Assembly (NCBI RefSeq): GCF_037120725.1
Contig: NZ_JBBAXC010000008.1
Coordinates: forward strand, 1-64,000
DNA from: Bacillus spongiae
GTDB lineage: Bacteria; Bacillota; Bacilli; Bacillales; Bacillaceae_K
Direction of reading: 5' to 3'
DNA length: 64,000 bases
Within the stretch, counting starts at the first letter, position 1, and the number at the start of each line of letters is the position of its first letter. A program made the translations under genes and the position numbers. Positions 8,828 to 15,714 of this stretch are shown here, piece after piece. The notes below the pieces were generated by a model. The model ran no database searches, was not told the DNA's origin, and was given only the letters and a program-made list of their open reading frames with translations.

Positions 8828-9232
8828 ATGAATACTGCTATCCAAAAGGCAATTGAAAAGTATTATATGGAAAAGGAAGCATCTGATTATCTAACAAAAT
8901 GTAAAAGGAAAACTTTGCTCCCAGAAGAAGTGAATGCTTTTGTTACAGAAAATAATATTACTATAGAAGTTTACAACAACAAAGGGGTTTGGCCGTCAAC
9001 AGAAATATTTTTTGAGTTTGAAGGATATACTAAGAGAGAATTCTCAGTTACTTATACTAGTAAATTGCTGGTATCAAAAGTTGCTCCTTTATTTTACTTG
9101 CAACATGAGTTTATTATTGATAATAAGGATATTAATAGAATAGTGCCAATGCTTGATGGTGATTCTGCTCAGGCATATACTAAAAAGCAACTAGATTTAG
9201 AATTATTTATTGAGGACCATACCCAATATTGA
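8828..9232 (+). CDS. Probable immunity protein for the degraded toxin
   Basis: A 134-residue soluble, mildly acidic protein without signal peptide or membrane segment. A GTG four codons upstream (8816) is possible, but ATG at 8828 follows AGGTAGTGA at workable spacing. I do not recognise its family: it has a helical N-terminus (residues 1-40), a beta-rich middle (NITIEVYNNKGVWPSTEIFF) and a helical end. It is not the 84-residue classical colicin E3 immunity protein. The call rests on position, immediately downstream of the toxin C-terminal remnant, and on size. Orphan immunity genes that outlive their toxin are common in polymorphic toxin loci. Alternatively it is an unrelated hypothetical protein. 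Confidence 0.5.
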   Translation: MNTAIQKAIEKYYMEKEASDYLTKCKRKTLLPEEVNAFVTENNITIEVYNNKGVWPSTEIFFEFEGYTKREFSVTYTSKLLVSKVAPLFYLQHEFIIDNKDINRIVPMLDGDSAQAYTKKQLDLELFIEDHTQY

Positions 9233-9421
9233 TCTAACTTATTGTTTTCTGGGCTACTTGACGTTTACTCTGTTACTACGGGTTAAGAAATACTAGGAAA
9301 CAACAGTCAGTTTCTTACCGTACAGGTAACCGGCTAAAATATATCTAAACATACAATTTTTTACTTTTGGTAACGTGACCCCCTAATGCTTGTGTAAAGG
9401 CTTGTTAAAAGAATCGGTCTG

Positions 9422-9553
9422 TCACAGAGATCCGACTAATCCTGGGCTTGTAGTAATTAATGGAAATTCAGTTGTACTTTCTTTACACGAACCAAGCAAT
9501 ATGATGACTAGCAAAATAAACAACACTAACACTACTATTATAAATGAACCCAT
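9422..9553 (-). CDS. Small hydrophobic YjcZ-like sporulation protein
   Basis: A 43-residue protein starting MGSFIIVVLVLFILLVIILL at ATG 9553 behind an excellent ribosome site (GGAGGTGAAAG). It has one membrane helix followed by a short polar tail with one cysteine. The frame stays open upstream to 9709, but that part has no ribosome site. Short V/I/L-rich proteins with a G-S/G-F-x-IVVLFILLVI pattern are the YjcZ/YczN group of Bacillus, made during sporulation; the tail here is longer than usual for that group. An exact SigmaK consensus promoter lies 29 bases upstream, which supports the call. Confidence 0.6.
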   Translation of the reverse strand: MGSFIIVVLVLFILLVIILLGSCKESTTEFPLITTSPGLVGSL

Positions 9554-9581
9554 CTCTTTCACCTCCATGAGTTTTGTTCTA

Positions 9582-9609
9582 TATACTATGTTAATAGATT
9601 GTATTTGGT
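9582..9609 (-). promoter_or_regulatory. SigmaK consensus promoter
   Basis: Minus strand AC (9608-9609), 17 bases, CATAGTATA (9582-9590). Full match to AC-N16/17-CATANNNTA, upstream of the small hydrophobic protein. Confidence 0.65.
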
Positions 9610-9795
9610 ATAGTGCAAACGAAAAATAACCACCCAACCTACTAGCAATAATTGGAATGAAAATTGCGATGCTACCACCCAGATCAGCGAAATTATATTG
9701 AATTTCCATATGAAATTACCTACCTTGTTCACACATATATTATTCGACATCGGTTGTCAAATTCTTTACAGTGAGCCGGAGACAATTATCAGGAA

Positions 9796-10140
9796 TTACA
9801 ATTCGACGAAGTCTTCGTTATAAAAAGTATTACCTACAGTACAATTATCTCTGTCACGGAAGTAAAGGTTTATAATTAACTGCTTGTCCGGATCGATTTC
9901 AAATAGTACTTCAAAGTGACGAGTAGTGTCGGAATCAAACGTTCCCCGAGTTTCTGGTTCGATGGTGATTTCTTCTTTTTTAATTAATCTCGGCTCCGTT
10001 GCATTTTCCCAATCGTAAGCAAATGCAGTTATTTTAATCGTTTGGTCACTTCGGTTTAAAATTTCAGCATGGCTATTATCTGTACCTACTTCTCGATATA
10101 AAACGCCCGTTGTTCTCACTTTCTTCTTTTTATGACTCAT
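9796..10140 (-). CDS. Spore-associated protein of unknown function
   Basis: A 114-residue protein of no family I recognise, with ribosome site GAAAGGTGG. The N-terminus is strongly basic (MSHKKKKVRTTG). The rest is predicted beta-rich (VLYREVGTDNSHAEILNRSD, TIKITAFAYDW, ITIEPETRGTFDSD, FEVLFEIDPDKQLIINLYFR), like a small beta-sandwich with one cysteine near the end. There is no signal peptide. An exact SigmaK consensus promoter lies 30 bases before the start, so I infer synthesis in the mother cell late in sporulation and a coat or exosporium location. Confidence 0.65.
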   Translation of the reverse strand: MSHKKKKVRTTGVLYREVGTDNSHAEILNRSDQTIKITAFAYDWENATEPRLIKKEEITIEPETRGTFDSDTTRHFEVLFEIDPDKQLIINLYFRDRDNCTVGNTFYNEDFVEL

Positions 10141-10170
10141 TTATACACCACCTTTCATATTTAGATATAT

Positions 10171-10198
10171 TATAGTATGACGAATAAGATATTTACGT
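10171..10198 (-). promoter_or_regulatory. SigmaK consensus promoter
   Basis: Minus strand AC (10197-10198), 17 bases, CATACTATA (10171-10179). Full consensus match, 30 bases upstream of the ATG at 10140. Confidence 0.65.
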
Positions 10199-10452
10199 GC
10201 AGGTTTCACACTCATAATTTAATAGAGGTTTTGCGAAATGACTAATGAGTTTTGCGTGATAGTGGCGTTGAGGTCATCTGCAAAGGGCTGAACGATTCAA
10301 GCATGCATCAGTTTTGACAGTACAAGCAAACGTACGAGTTTGAATGTTTGCTAAGCGAGTAATCCTAATCGTCAACATAAACCTAGAAGGGGTTCTGCCA
10401 CATTTCCATCAAGCTAAAATAGACAAATCTCCTAGAATAGAAAAATATATTG

Positions 10453-10479
10453 AAACACTCCACTTTAAGGAGAGTTTTT
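10453..10479 (+). terminator. Weak hairpin with T run
   Basis: AAACACTCC / GGAGAGTTT (one mismatch), then a T run. No intact plus-strand gene precedes it; 10200-10450 shows no supportable gene. Confidence 0.35.
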
Positions 10480-10899
10480 GCTAACGTCCAGAATTGTTGA
10501 AGAAGCGATGTTTATATTAAAAATGAAATGGGGGCAAAATATGCCTACCCTTAAAGAGTTTGATTTGGATATACCATATATAAGAAAAGATGGATCCGAA
10601 GAGGATTATGAAATGAGTTGGAAAGAAAAAAGGTACAATTTAGAGATGAAATTAGGTGTGTTGTCTCTCTCTTTGGACAAAACTTCATCAAGTATAAGAT
10701 AGTTGACAATTGGCAGGTTATGATTAATTGTGTTAATAGATTGCAAAATAATAATGAGGTTAAATGTGTAGGTGGAGTCACCGAGGTTCTTGTTGATTTC
10801 AATATTGATTACTATTTTAGCTTAAACAATGTTGAAAGAAAAAGCTCATCTTCTCATTTTTTAAAAAAGGGATTAGATATTATTAGTGACAAAAAATGA
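10478..10899 (+). pseudogene. Frameshifted hypothetical gene
   Basis: Two overlapping frames together look like one protein. The first (10478-10702) reads GQNMPTLKEFDLDIPYIRKD, GSEEDYEMSWKEK. The second (10618-10899) continues with VQFRDEIRCVVSLFGQNF, IKYKIVDNWQVMINCVNR and ends with LKKGLDIISDKK. The switch falls in an A-rich tract near 10620-10630, typical of a single-base indel. I do not recognise the product. Its size (about 130 residues) and setting suggest another immunity-type or accessory protein, but that is a guess. Confidence 0.45.
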
Positions 10900-11223
10900 T
10901 AGGATCAATATCCATTTAATGAGGCTTATTTTATGAAATTCATTGTATAAGGCAAAAGCCTAAAAAAGCCCTGATAGGAAGCATCGTGCAGAAGTATATT
11001 GTGAACATGACTTTGATAAGTTCTTCACTACTATCATAATTAAAAATACTACTGGAGATATAATAAAAAGTAAAAATTCCATAAGTATTTTGGTTAATTG
11101 AAATGGAACACATCAAAGGAAGTAGCACTTATAAATAAAGATGGGCTTAATAAAATGAGTGTTAAAATATAGCTTATCTCTTATTCAAGTAAAAGGTGTT
11201 TTAATAGAAGTCTATTTCACAAG

Positions 11224-11252
11224 TTATCTCGAATTCAAGCCTTCAGCTATTG
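11224..11252 (-). repeat. Dispersed repeat copy 4 (minus orientation)
   Basis: TTATCTCGAATTCAAGCCTT then CAGCTATTG, followed by a GCGCAA motif. It is the inverted counterpart of copy 5 at 11961-11997. Confidence 0.7.
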
Positions 11253-11375
11253 TGCGCAAATCTGAAATTCAGATCAGTGTCATTTTTTATGGTAGTGACA
11301 TTTTTATGGAATAAAGTTTAATTGTGAAATACAATGGTCTTCAGTGCATAAATCAAAAATAAAAGAGGGGAACAA

Positions 11376-11918
11376 ATGATGATCGAACTTAAATATTTTG
11401 AGCGTTCAGATTTCAAACAACTTATCAATTGGATTGATTCATATGAATTTTTACTTCAATGGGGAGGACCTGGATTCGATTATCCTTTAGATGAAAGTCA
11501 GTTAGAAAAATACATTGAGAAAGCAAATGATGTTAACTCTGATACCTTCGTGTACAAAGTAATGAACAAAGAAACAGCAACTATTGTTGGTCATATTTCT
11601 TTAGGTAAAATTGATAGAAAAAATAAGTCTGCGAGGGTGGGTAAAGTATTAGTCGGTGATAAGAATGCAAGGGGTCAAGGAATAGGTCAATTAATGATGA
11701 CAGAAATACTTAAAGTCGCTTTTAATGAACTACATTTACATAGAGTTTGTCTTGGCGTTTTTGATTTCAATCTGTCTGCAATCGCTTGTTATGAAAAAAC
11801 TGGTTTTAAAAAAGAGGGATTGCTTAGAGACTCTAGAAAAAATGGTAACGAATACTGGAGCATATGGGAAATGAGCATACTAGAAAACGAATTTGTGGCT
11901 TCTGATATTCCGTTATAG
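11376..11918 (+). CDS. GNAT-family N-acetyltransferase (RimJ/RimL type)
   Basis: A 180-residue acetyl-CoA-dependent N-acetyltransferase, with two adjacent ATG codons at the start behind AGAGGGG. The acetyl-CoA-binding motif A is at about residues 90-112 (VGKVLVGDKNARGQGIGQLM, with R-G-Q-G-I-G as the phosphate-binding loop). The motif B region is HRVCLGVFDFNLSAIACYEK and the end reads TGFKKEGLLRDSRKNG. The length is typical. The substrate (protein N-terminus, amine or antibiotic) cannot be read from sequence. The stop codon overlaps the start of the flanking repeat structure, which supports a gene-plus-repeat cassette. Confidence 0.88.
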   Translation: MMIELKYFERSDFKQLINWIDSYEFLLQWGGPGFDYPLDESQLEKYIEKANDVNSDTFVYKVMNKETATIVGHISLGKIDRKNKSARVGKVLVGDKNARGQGIGQLMMTEILKVAFNELHLHRVCLGVFDFNLSAIACYEKTGFKKEGLLRDSRKNGNEYWSIWEMSILENEFVASDIPL

Positions 11919-11960
11919 AGGGCGCAATTCAGGAGTATGAATTGGGCTCTTTCTTTGTGG

Positions 11961-11997
11961 AAAGGGCCATATTCTTGAAGGATTGAATTCGAGATAA
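11961..11997 (+). repeat. Dispersed repeat copy 5 (plus orientation)
   Basis: AAAGGGCCATATTCTTGAAG then GATTGAATTCGAGATAA. It is preceded by a hairpin (GGGCTCTTTC / GAAAGGGCC, from 11944) and by GGGCGCAATTCAGGAGTA at 11920-11937, so the full structured block is 11919-11998. Confidence 0.7.
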
Positions 11998-12279
11998 AAC
12001 TAAAATATACTGTTTTTTCTATACAGAATGTCGGAAAACTAATCAAATACGTTATGTCATTTTCTAAACTTTAATGATAAATGCTATTCTATAAAGTAAG
12101 GTTGAATCGAGAAAAAAGAACGATTTGACTCTGTATTAGCCTCATTAGTATTTATTTGAAACGCTACCCACTATCGACCTCCTAACCAATAAAGAAAACA
12201 TCGATAAGTTTAACCTTGGTCAACGAGTCTCTCCTCAATTTATAGAGTTCTGAAAAAAAGTGAATCAAATAAAAGATAA

Positions 12280-12309
12280 CCCAGAAACAAATTCATTCTT
12301 GTTTCTGGG
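12280..12309 (-). terminator. Terminator of the truncated FN3 gene
   Basis: Perfect 11-bp stem CCCAGAAACAA / TTGTTTCTGGG with an 8-base loop, 22 bases after the stop codon on the minus strand. Part of this block (TTTCTGGGCTACTT) recurs at 9246-9260. Confidence 0.65.
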
Positions 12310-12331
12310 CTACTTAATGTTTACGTAGGTT

Positions 12332-12533
12332 TTAAAGAGTAGATATTTTTTCTGAATTTAAGTTTACTTGAGGTGTTACAGAAATTTCATTAGACGGTTG
12401 TAGAGACTGACTGTCTATCACTACCCAAATAGTGTAGTAATACGTTACTCCATTTTCTACAGTTGAATCAATATAAGATAACGTAGTAGGATCTAACGGA
12501 TCACTAATTATAGAAGATGATTCTCCTGGTGCA
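12332..12533 (-). pseudogene. 3' end of a second fibronectin-III repeat gene
   Basis: About 170 bases are nearly identical to positions 130-300 of the first gene. The frame ends in-frame with ISVTPQVNLNSEKISTL and a stop at 12332-12334. The upstream part of the gene is replaced abruptly at about 12534 by an IS6 transposase fragment, so only the last module remains. It shows how the gene at the left window edge probably ends. Confidence 0.75.
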
Positions 12534-12873
12534 GTGGATTCAGTAGAGAATACGATTGATTTTTATTTAAGTGAATCAAGTGATAAACAAGCAGCCAAGC
12601 GCTTTATTAAGAAAGCCTTGGCTGCTTCTCATATTGGTGAACCTCGTGTGGTCACGGTTGATCAAAATCCAGCTTATCCTGGAGCAATTCAAGAGGGAAA
12701 AGAAGAGGGAAGGATATCGGAAGGCATTTCATCAGACAAATAAAATACCTCAACGATATCATGGAACAAGACCATCGTTTTATCAAAAAATGAGTACGCT
12801 ACATGCTGGGGTTCAAATCATTTGAAGTAGCCGTTTCAATATTAAGTGAAGTGGATGTTTTTTCACCAGAACC
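12534..12873 (+). pseudogene. IS6-family transposase C-terminal fragment with right inverted repeat
   Basis: The first frame reads NTIDFYLSESSDKQAAKRFI, KKALAASHIGEPRVVTVDQN, PAYPGAIQE, the middle of the IS6 DDE catalytic domain including the second Asp (VTVDQNPAYP). After a frameshift near 12735 it continues RQIKYLNDIMEQDHRFIKK, a stop, then VRYMLGFKSFEVAV, the usual end including the catalytic Glu (EQDH). A sequence like the IS6 end lies at 12859-12873 (inverse GGTTCTGGTGAAAAA). The N-terminal HTH and first Asp are missing, replaced by the FN3 fragment. Confidence 0.8.
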
Positions 12874-13033
12874 GTAATTCTTGACAGTTACCCATACAAA
12901 TCCCTCTACTATTCAGTTGGTAGAAGGTTGTTTGGGATGATTTTATCAAGGAGTGAAATGTCTCCTAGTCAAGCATTTAATTGCGTATTCACTAATAAGA
13001 TAAAAGTGGGAGAAACATATGGGGTAACAAACA

Positions 13034-13303
13034 ATGACACTTCAAGAAGAAAAAGTCTGTTGTGCCTGTAAAGACGTTAGAATTGACCTTTATTGGTTAG
13101 CACTATCAAACAACAGTATTATCACTACCGCATTACTCGTACTAGGTTTCGGAGAATTATGGTTTGCAATGGTTGATATTCCTACGATTGTCGTCTTGAT
13201 TATCAGAATTATTTTTGCCGTCATTACTCTGTTTCTCATTGCAAAGTTTGTACGCCAATGTTTGAAAGAAAAAAACATCACTGCTAGAACACTGTTTGAA
13301 TAA
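13034..13303 (+). CDS. Small membrane protein preceding the anchored beta-helix gene
   Basis: An 89-residue protein with a cytoplasmic-type N-terminus containing a CCAC cysteine cluster (EEKVCCACKDVRID). Two membrane helices follow, roughly residues 27-45 and 49-71 (TALLVLGFGELWFAMV; IVVLIIRIIFAVITLFLIAK). The tail is short and basic. I do not recognise the family. The next gene starts 20 bases downstream, so the two are very probably translated from one message. A role in membrane assembly of its neighbour is a guess. Confidence 0.65.
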   Translation: MTLQEEKVCCACKDVRIDLYWLALSNNSIITTALLVLGFGELWFAMVDIPTIVVLIIRIIFAVITLFLIAKFVRQCLKEKNITARTLFE

Positions 13304-13323
13304 TAGTGATTGGAGGTGAAGAA

Positions 13324-14214
13324 TTGAAGACGTTCAAAGACAAATTTCCAATAACAGCTCTATTCTTTACGTTTGTTGGGGTATTCTTGATTGGTATCGT
13401 TATCGGAGTAGGTGTTATACTTTTTAACGAAAAAACCATCGTTGTGCCGGATGATGAACTCACAATTCAAGATGCCGTTCATGCAGCTGGTCCAGGAGAT
13501 ATCATTTTAGTAAAAGCCAGTGGTGGACCTTATGAGGAAAACGTCACTATTGATAAAGGGAAAATCAAGTTGATTGGGATAGGGAAAACAAAACCTATAC
13601 TAGATGGAGATACTGTGGTGGGAGGTAATGGAATAACGATTAATAACACTTCTGGCGTGTTGGTGAAGAATTTTACTATTCAAAATTTTGATGAGGAGGG
13701 TATTTTCTTAGACAGTTCAACTAGCAACATGATTAAAGGAAATACCCTTAATGAGAATGGTAATAATGGTATTAGCATGTTCAACAATTCAGGTAGCAAC
13801 ATCATTAAAGGGAATACAGCTAATGGGAATGAGAATCCGGGTATTGGCATATTCAATTCAGAAAGCAACATGATCATAGGGAATACAGCTAACGGAAATA
13901 TTTTTAACGGTATTTTGTTAGTCGGTTCGCCTAGCAACATGATTATAAGGAATACCACTAATGGAAATGATGAAGGTATAGAATTAACCACCAATTCAGA
14001 TAGCAACATGATTAAAGGAAATAACGTTAATGATAATGTAGATAATGGTATTTTGTTTTCTGCAGGTTCTAACGACAATGATGTTTTCTTTAATCGTGCG
14101 TTTAGGAATGGTGATGGGACGAATACTGTCGATATTAACGATCAAGATGCCAACAATTTCAAAGGAAATAAATGTGGAACATCGATAGGTGCTAATGTGG
14201 ACTGTCCGAATTAA
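13324..14214 (+). CDS. Membrane-anchored right-handed beta-helix protein, paralog 5
   Basis: A 296-residue protein. TTG at 13324 follows TGGAGGTGAAGA at ideal spacing and is preferred to GTG 13306. Residues about 9-33 are one membrane helix (ALFFTFVGVFLIGIVIGVGV), which places the rest outside. The N-terminal cap resembles the other paralogs (TIVVPDDELTIQDAVHAAGP, GDIILVKASGGPYEENV). Residues about 115-250 hold five regular coils of about 23 residues, each opening SNMIKGNT or a close variant with N-G-x-x-N-G-I. The C-terminus FKGNKCGTSIGANVDCPN keeps the paired cysteines. It is the only family member with an anchor, so it works at the cell surface or the forespore/coat membrane. Confidence 0.82.
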   Translation: MKTFKDKFPITALFFTFVGVFLIGIVIGVGVILFNEKTIVVPDDELTIQDAVHAAGPGDIILVKASGGPYEENVTIDKGKIKLIGIGKTKPILDGDTVVGGNGITINNTSGVLVKNFTIQNFDEEGIFLDSSTSNMIKGNTLNENGNNGISMFNNSGSNIIKGNTANGNENPGIGIFNSESNMIIGNTANGNIFNGILLVGSPSNMIIRNTTNGNDEGIELTTNSDSNMIKGNNVNDNVDNGILFSAGSNDNDVFFNRAFRNGDGTNTVDINDQDANNFKGNKCGTSIGANVDCPN

Positions 14215-14217
14215 GAG

Positions 14218-14236
14218 CCAAATTTGGTTTTTTTTT
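14218..14236 (+). terminator. Short hairpin with long T run
   Basis: CCAAATTTGG followed by nine T, four bases after the stop codon of the anchored beta-helix gene. Confidence 0.5.
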
Positions 14237-14238
14237 GA

Positions 14239-14279
14239 AAACACCATTCCATAAAACGGCCGTTTTACGGAATAGTGTT
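14239..14279. repeat. 41-bp imperfect palindrome
   Basis: AACACCATTCCATAAAACG meets its inverse CGTTTTACGGAATAGTGTT around a central GGCC site, with few mismatches and no loop. It could be a second terminator or a scar. Confidence 0.55.
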
Positions 14280-14317
14280 ATTGATCATATAAATCTATCG
14301 AAAAACTATTTATTGAG

Positions 14318-14390
14318 AGCACAAGGGAGTAATAACGGTGTGGTTGTAAGTGCGGATCGAACAACATTACAAGGGTTTGCCGTTCAAGGG
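14318..14390 (+). pseudogene. Relic of a beta-helix gene
   Basis: Seventy bases match 4478-4545 of paralog 3 and encode AQGSNNGVVVSADRTTLQGF, AVQG. Similarity stops abruptly at about 14388, where a GGTGCGCAATTCTGCAGTAA block starts that resembles the block at 11919-11937. Confidence 0.65.
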
Positions 14391-14575
14391 TGCGCAATTC
14401 TGCAGTAAGAAATGTACTTTTTCTTTATGTATTGCACTAGATTTACGGAATAATGTAACAGATAAATGTTCCCAATAATTGAAACTATCTAATTCAAACA
14501 ATCGTATATAATTAGTAGAAATGCACCTATTCATTAATGTGAGTAAAAAATGAGAGCTTCATTATCAAATAATTG

Positions 14576-14778
14576 CTTAGTAAAATTGAAATACCCTTAT
14601 CCGAAATAACCAATGTTGATTATGATAATACGTATGGTAGTAAGAATAAGTCAGCTATTAGGATTGGTTACCCGTATGCAAGTACTGATACAATAGTTAT
14701 CAAAATAAAAAAGATACTTACATACTATTTAGTAATATTGGTGGTTTGAAAGAAAAGATATTGTCATATATGGCTTAG
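14576..14778 (+). pseudogene. SunI-like bacteriocin immunity fragment, frameshifted
   Basis: The frame reads [46 protein letters not shown], then shifts by one base in an A run near 14710 and continues [20 protein letters not shown] and a stop. The pattern (KxEIPxxEI, DDTYGG, AIRIGTPYGTTDRIVIKT, TYILFTTN) is that of the SunI/YnzG PH-domain family, whose founding member protects Bacillus from sublancin. The N-terminal membrane part is lost. Confidence 0.55.
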
Positions 14779-14822
14779 TTTATTTAAAATCGGGGGCTGT
14801 AATCGAAGATTATATTACAAGG

Positions 14823-14850
14823 TATCTCGAATTCAAGTCTTCTGCAATAG
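14823..14850 (-). repeat. Dispersed repeat copy 6 (minus orientation)
   Basis: TATCTCGAATTCAAGTCTTC then TGCAATAG, running directly into GGGCGCGATTGTGGAGTAAC (14850-14869), the same inner motif as in the block before copy 5. Confidence 0.7.
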
Positions 14851-14869
14851 GGCGCGATTGTGGAGTAAC

Positions 14870-14918
14870 AAAAAGGTCTAATTCCCCAATTTTAATGCTG
14901 GGGAATCGGACCTTTTTT
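14870..14918. terminator. Strong hairpin terminator
   Basis: AAAAAGGTCTAATTCCCCA / TGGGGAATCGGACCTTTTT with a 10-base loop and two internal mismatches. It has A and T runs on both sides, so it may work in both directions. It is fused to repeat copy 6. Confidence 0.7.
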
Positions 14919-15355
14919 ATTTACATACAGTGCAAAATAGTACTTAAAAAAGGTGCAAAATAACTTCAAAAGTGACAGATTAGGAGCAGCCATGCGAATA
15001 TTTGAAAAGTATACATAGTAAAGGTATTCTCTAACACTACCTTCTGTATTAATTAATACTTCTTTTTTGAATTTGAAGGTGCTTGAATATGGTTCTGGTA
15101 CTAAAATTCAATATACATGTAGGAATTCTCAAAAACTTGGACATACTGATACTATTCATCTAAAAAGGAGCATGTCAATTTTGAATGGTAGAAATTCAAG
15201 GGACAAGAATAACCCCTGCAACTGCAGGGGATACAGAGAAGTTATTCGAGGAAATATCCTCTAGAAAATATTGTAATTCATTCTTTTTAGGAATGAAATG
15301 AAATAATGCTGTAACAAGAACGAATATTTTTTTCTACCCTATTTTTTAATTACAG
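14919..15355. other. Eroded intergenic stretch
   Basis: No supportable gene. A 65-codon frame at 15067-15264 lacks a ribosome site and similarity to anything I know. A GC-rich inverted repeat (CCCCTGCAACTGCAGGGG) occurs at 15212-15229. Confidence 0.5.
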
Positions 15356-15632
15356 TTAACAACCCAGATTATTTTTATACTCTCGCCACATGAGATAAAA
15401 CGTTGCTTCACTTATATTCGTAATTTTACATATTTCTTTCACTGTCTTTTTAACAACTGCAATTCCTGCTTGTTGCTTTTCTTTGATTAATGTCCGGTCT
15501 AATTCACTAAAAGATGACATGACTGTCAAAATAAATTTCCCTGAGGACGTTCTCTTAACAATCCCTAAATTCATTATCACTGAATGCCACGTTGTTCTAG
15601 TTCTTTTAAATCGACAAGTAATTGAATACTAC
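15356..15632 (-). pseudogene. Serine recombinase (resolvase/invertase) fragment
   Basis: Reading from the 3' side of the plus strand, one frame gives LLVDLKELEQRGIQ. A frameshift then leads to TSSGKFILTVMSSFSELDRT, LIKEKQQAGIAVV, and after an internal deletion the C-terminal helix-turn-helix part VKEICKITNISEATFYLMWR. The pattern G-K-x-x-x-x-x-M-x-x-F-x-E-x-x-R-x-L-I is the long E helix of serine recombinases. The catalytic serine region is absent, so it is inactive. It could be debris of a Tn3-type or invertase system. Confidence 0.7.
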
Positions 15633-15714
15633 AGATTTTTCGGAATATTCACCATTTTAAATGTGAAATGGAACCTTAATGGTCGATTGAACCTCTTAGT
15701 ATCTTATTCAGTAT

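Larger units (their letters stand above)
11224..11998. mobile_element. Candidate cassette: GNAT gene between inverted repeats
   Basis: The unit begins TTATCTCGAATTCAAGCCTT and ends with its inverse (AAGGATTGAATTCGAGATAA), giving terminal inverted repeats about 22 bases long with two mismatches. It carries one gene, an acetyltransferase, and no transposase. This is the layout of mobile insertion cassettes, in which a passenger gene is bounded by ends recognised by a transposase supplied in trans. I see no clear target-site duplication, so mobility is inferred. The repeats could instead be folded terminator-type elements. Confidence 0.4.

Noticed and set aside
10320..10483. Short plus-strand frame reading NINLEGVLPHFHQAK
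   Set aside because: Runs through a terminator-like hairpin and has no ribosome site; too little to call.
15067..15264. 65-codon open frame on the plus strand
   Set aside because: No ribosome site and an odd amino-acid make-up; other frames of the same stretch look no better. Probably chance.
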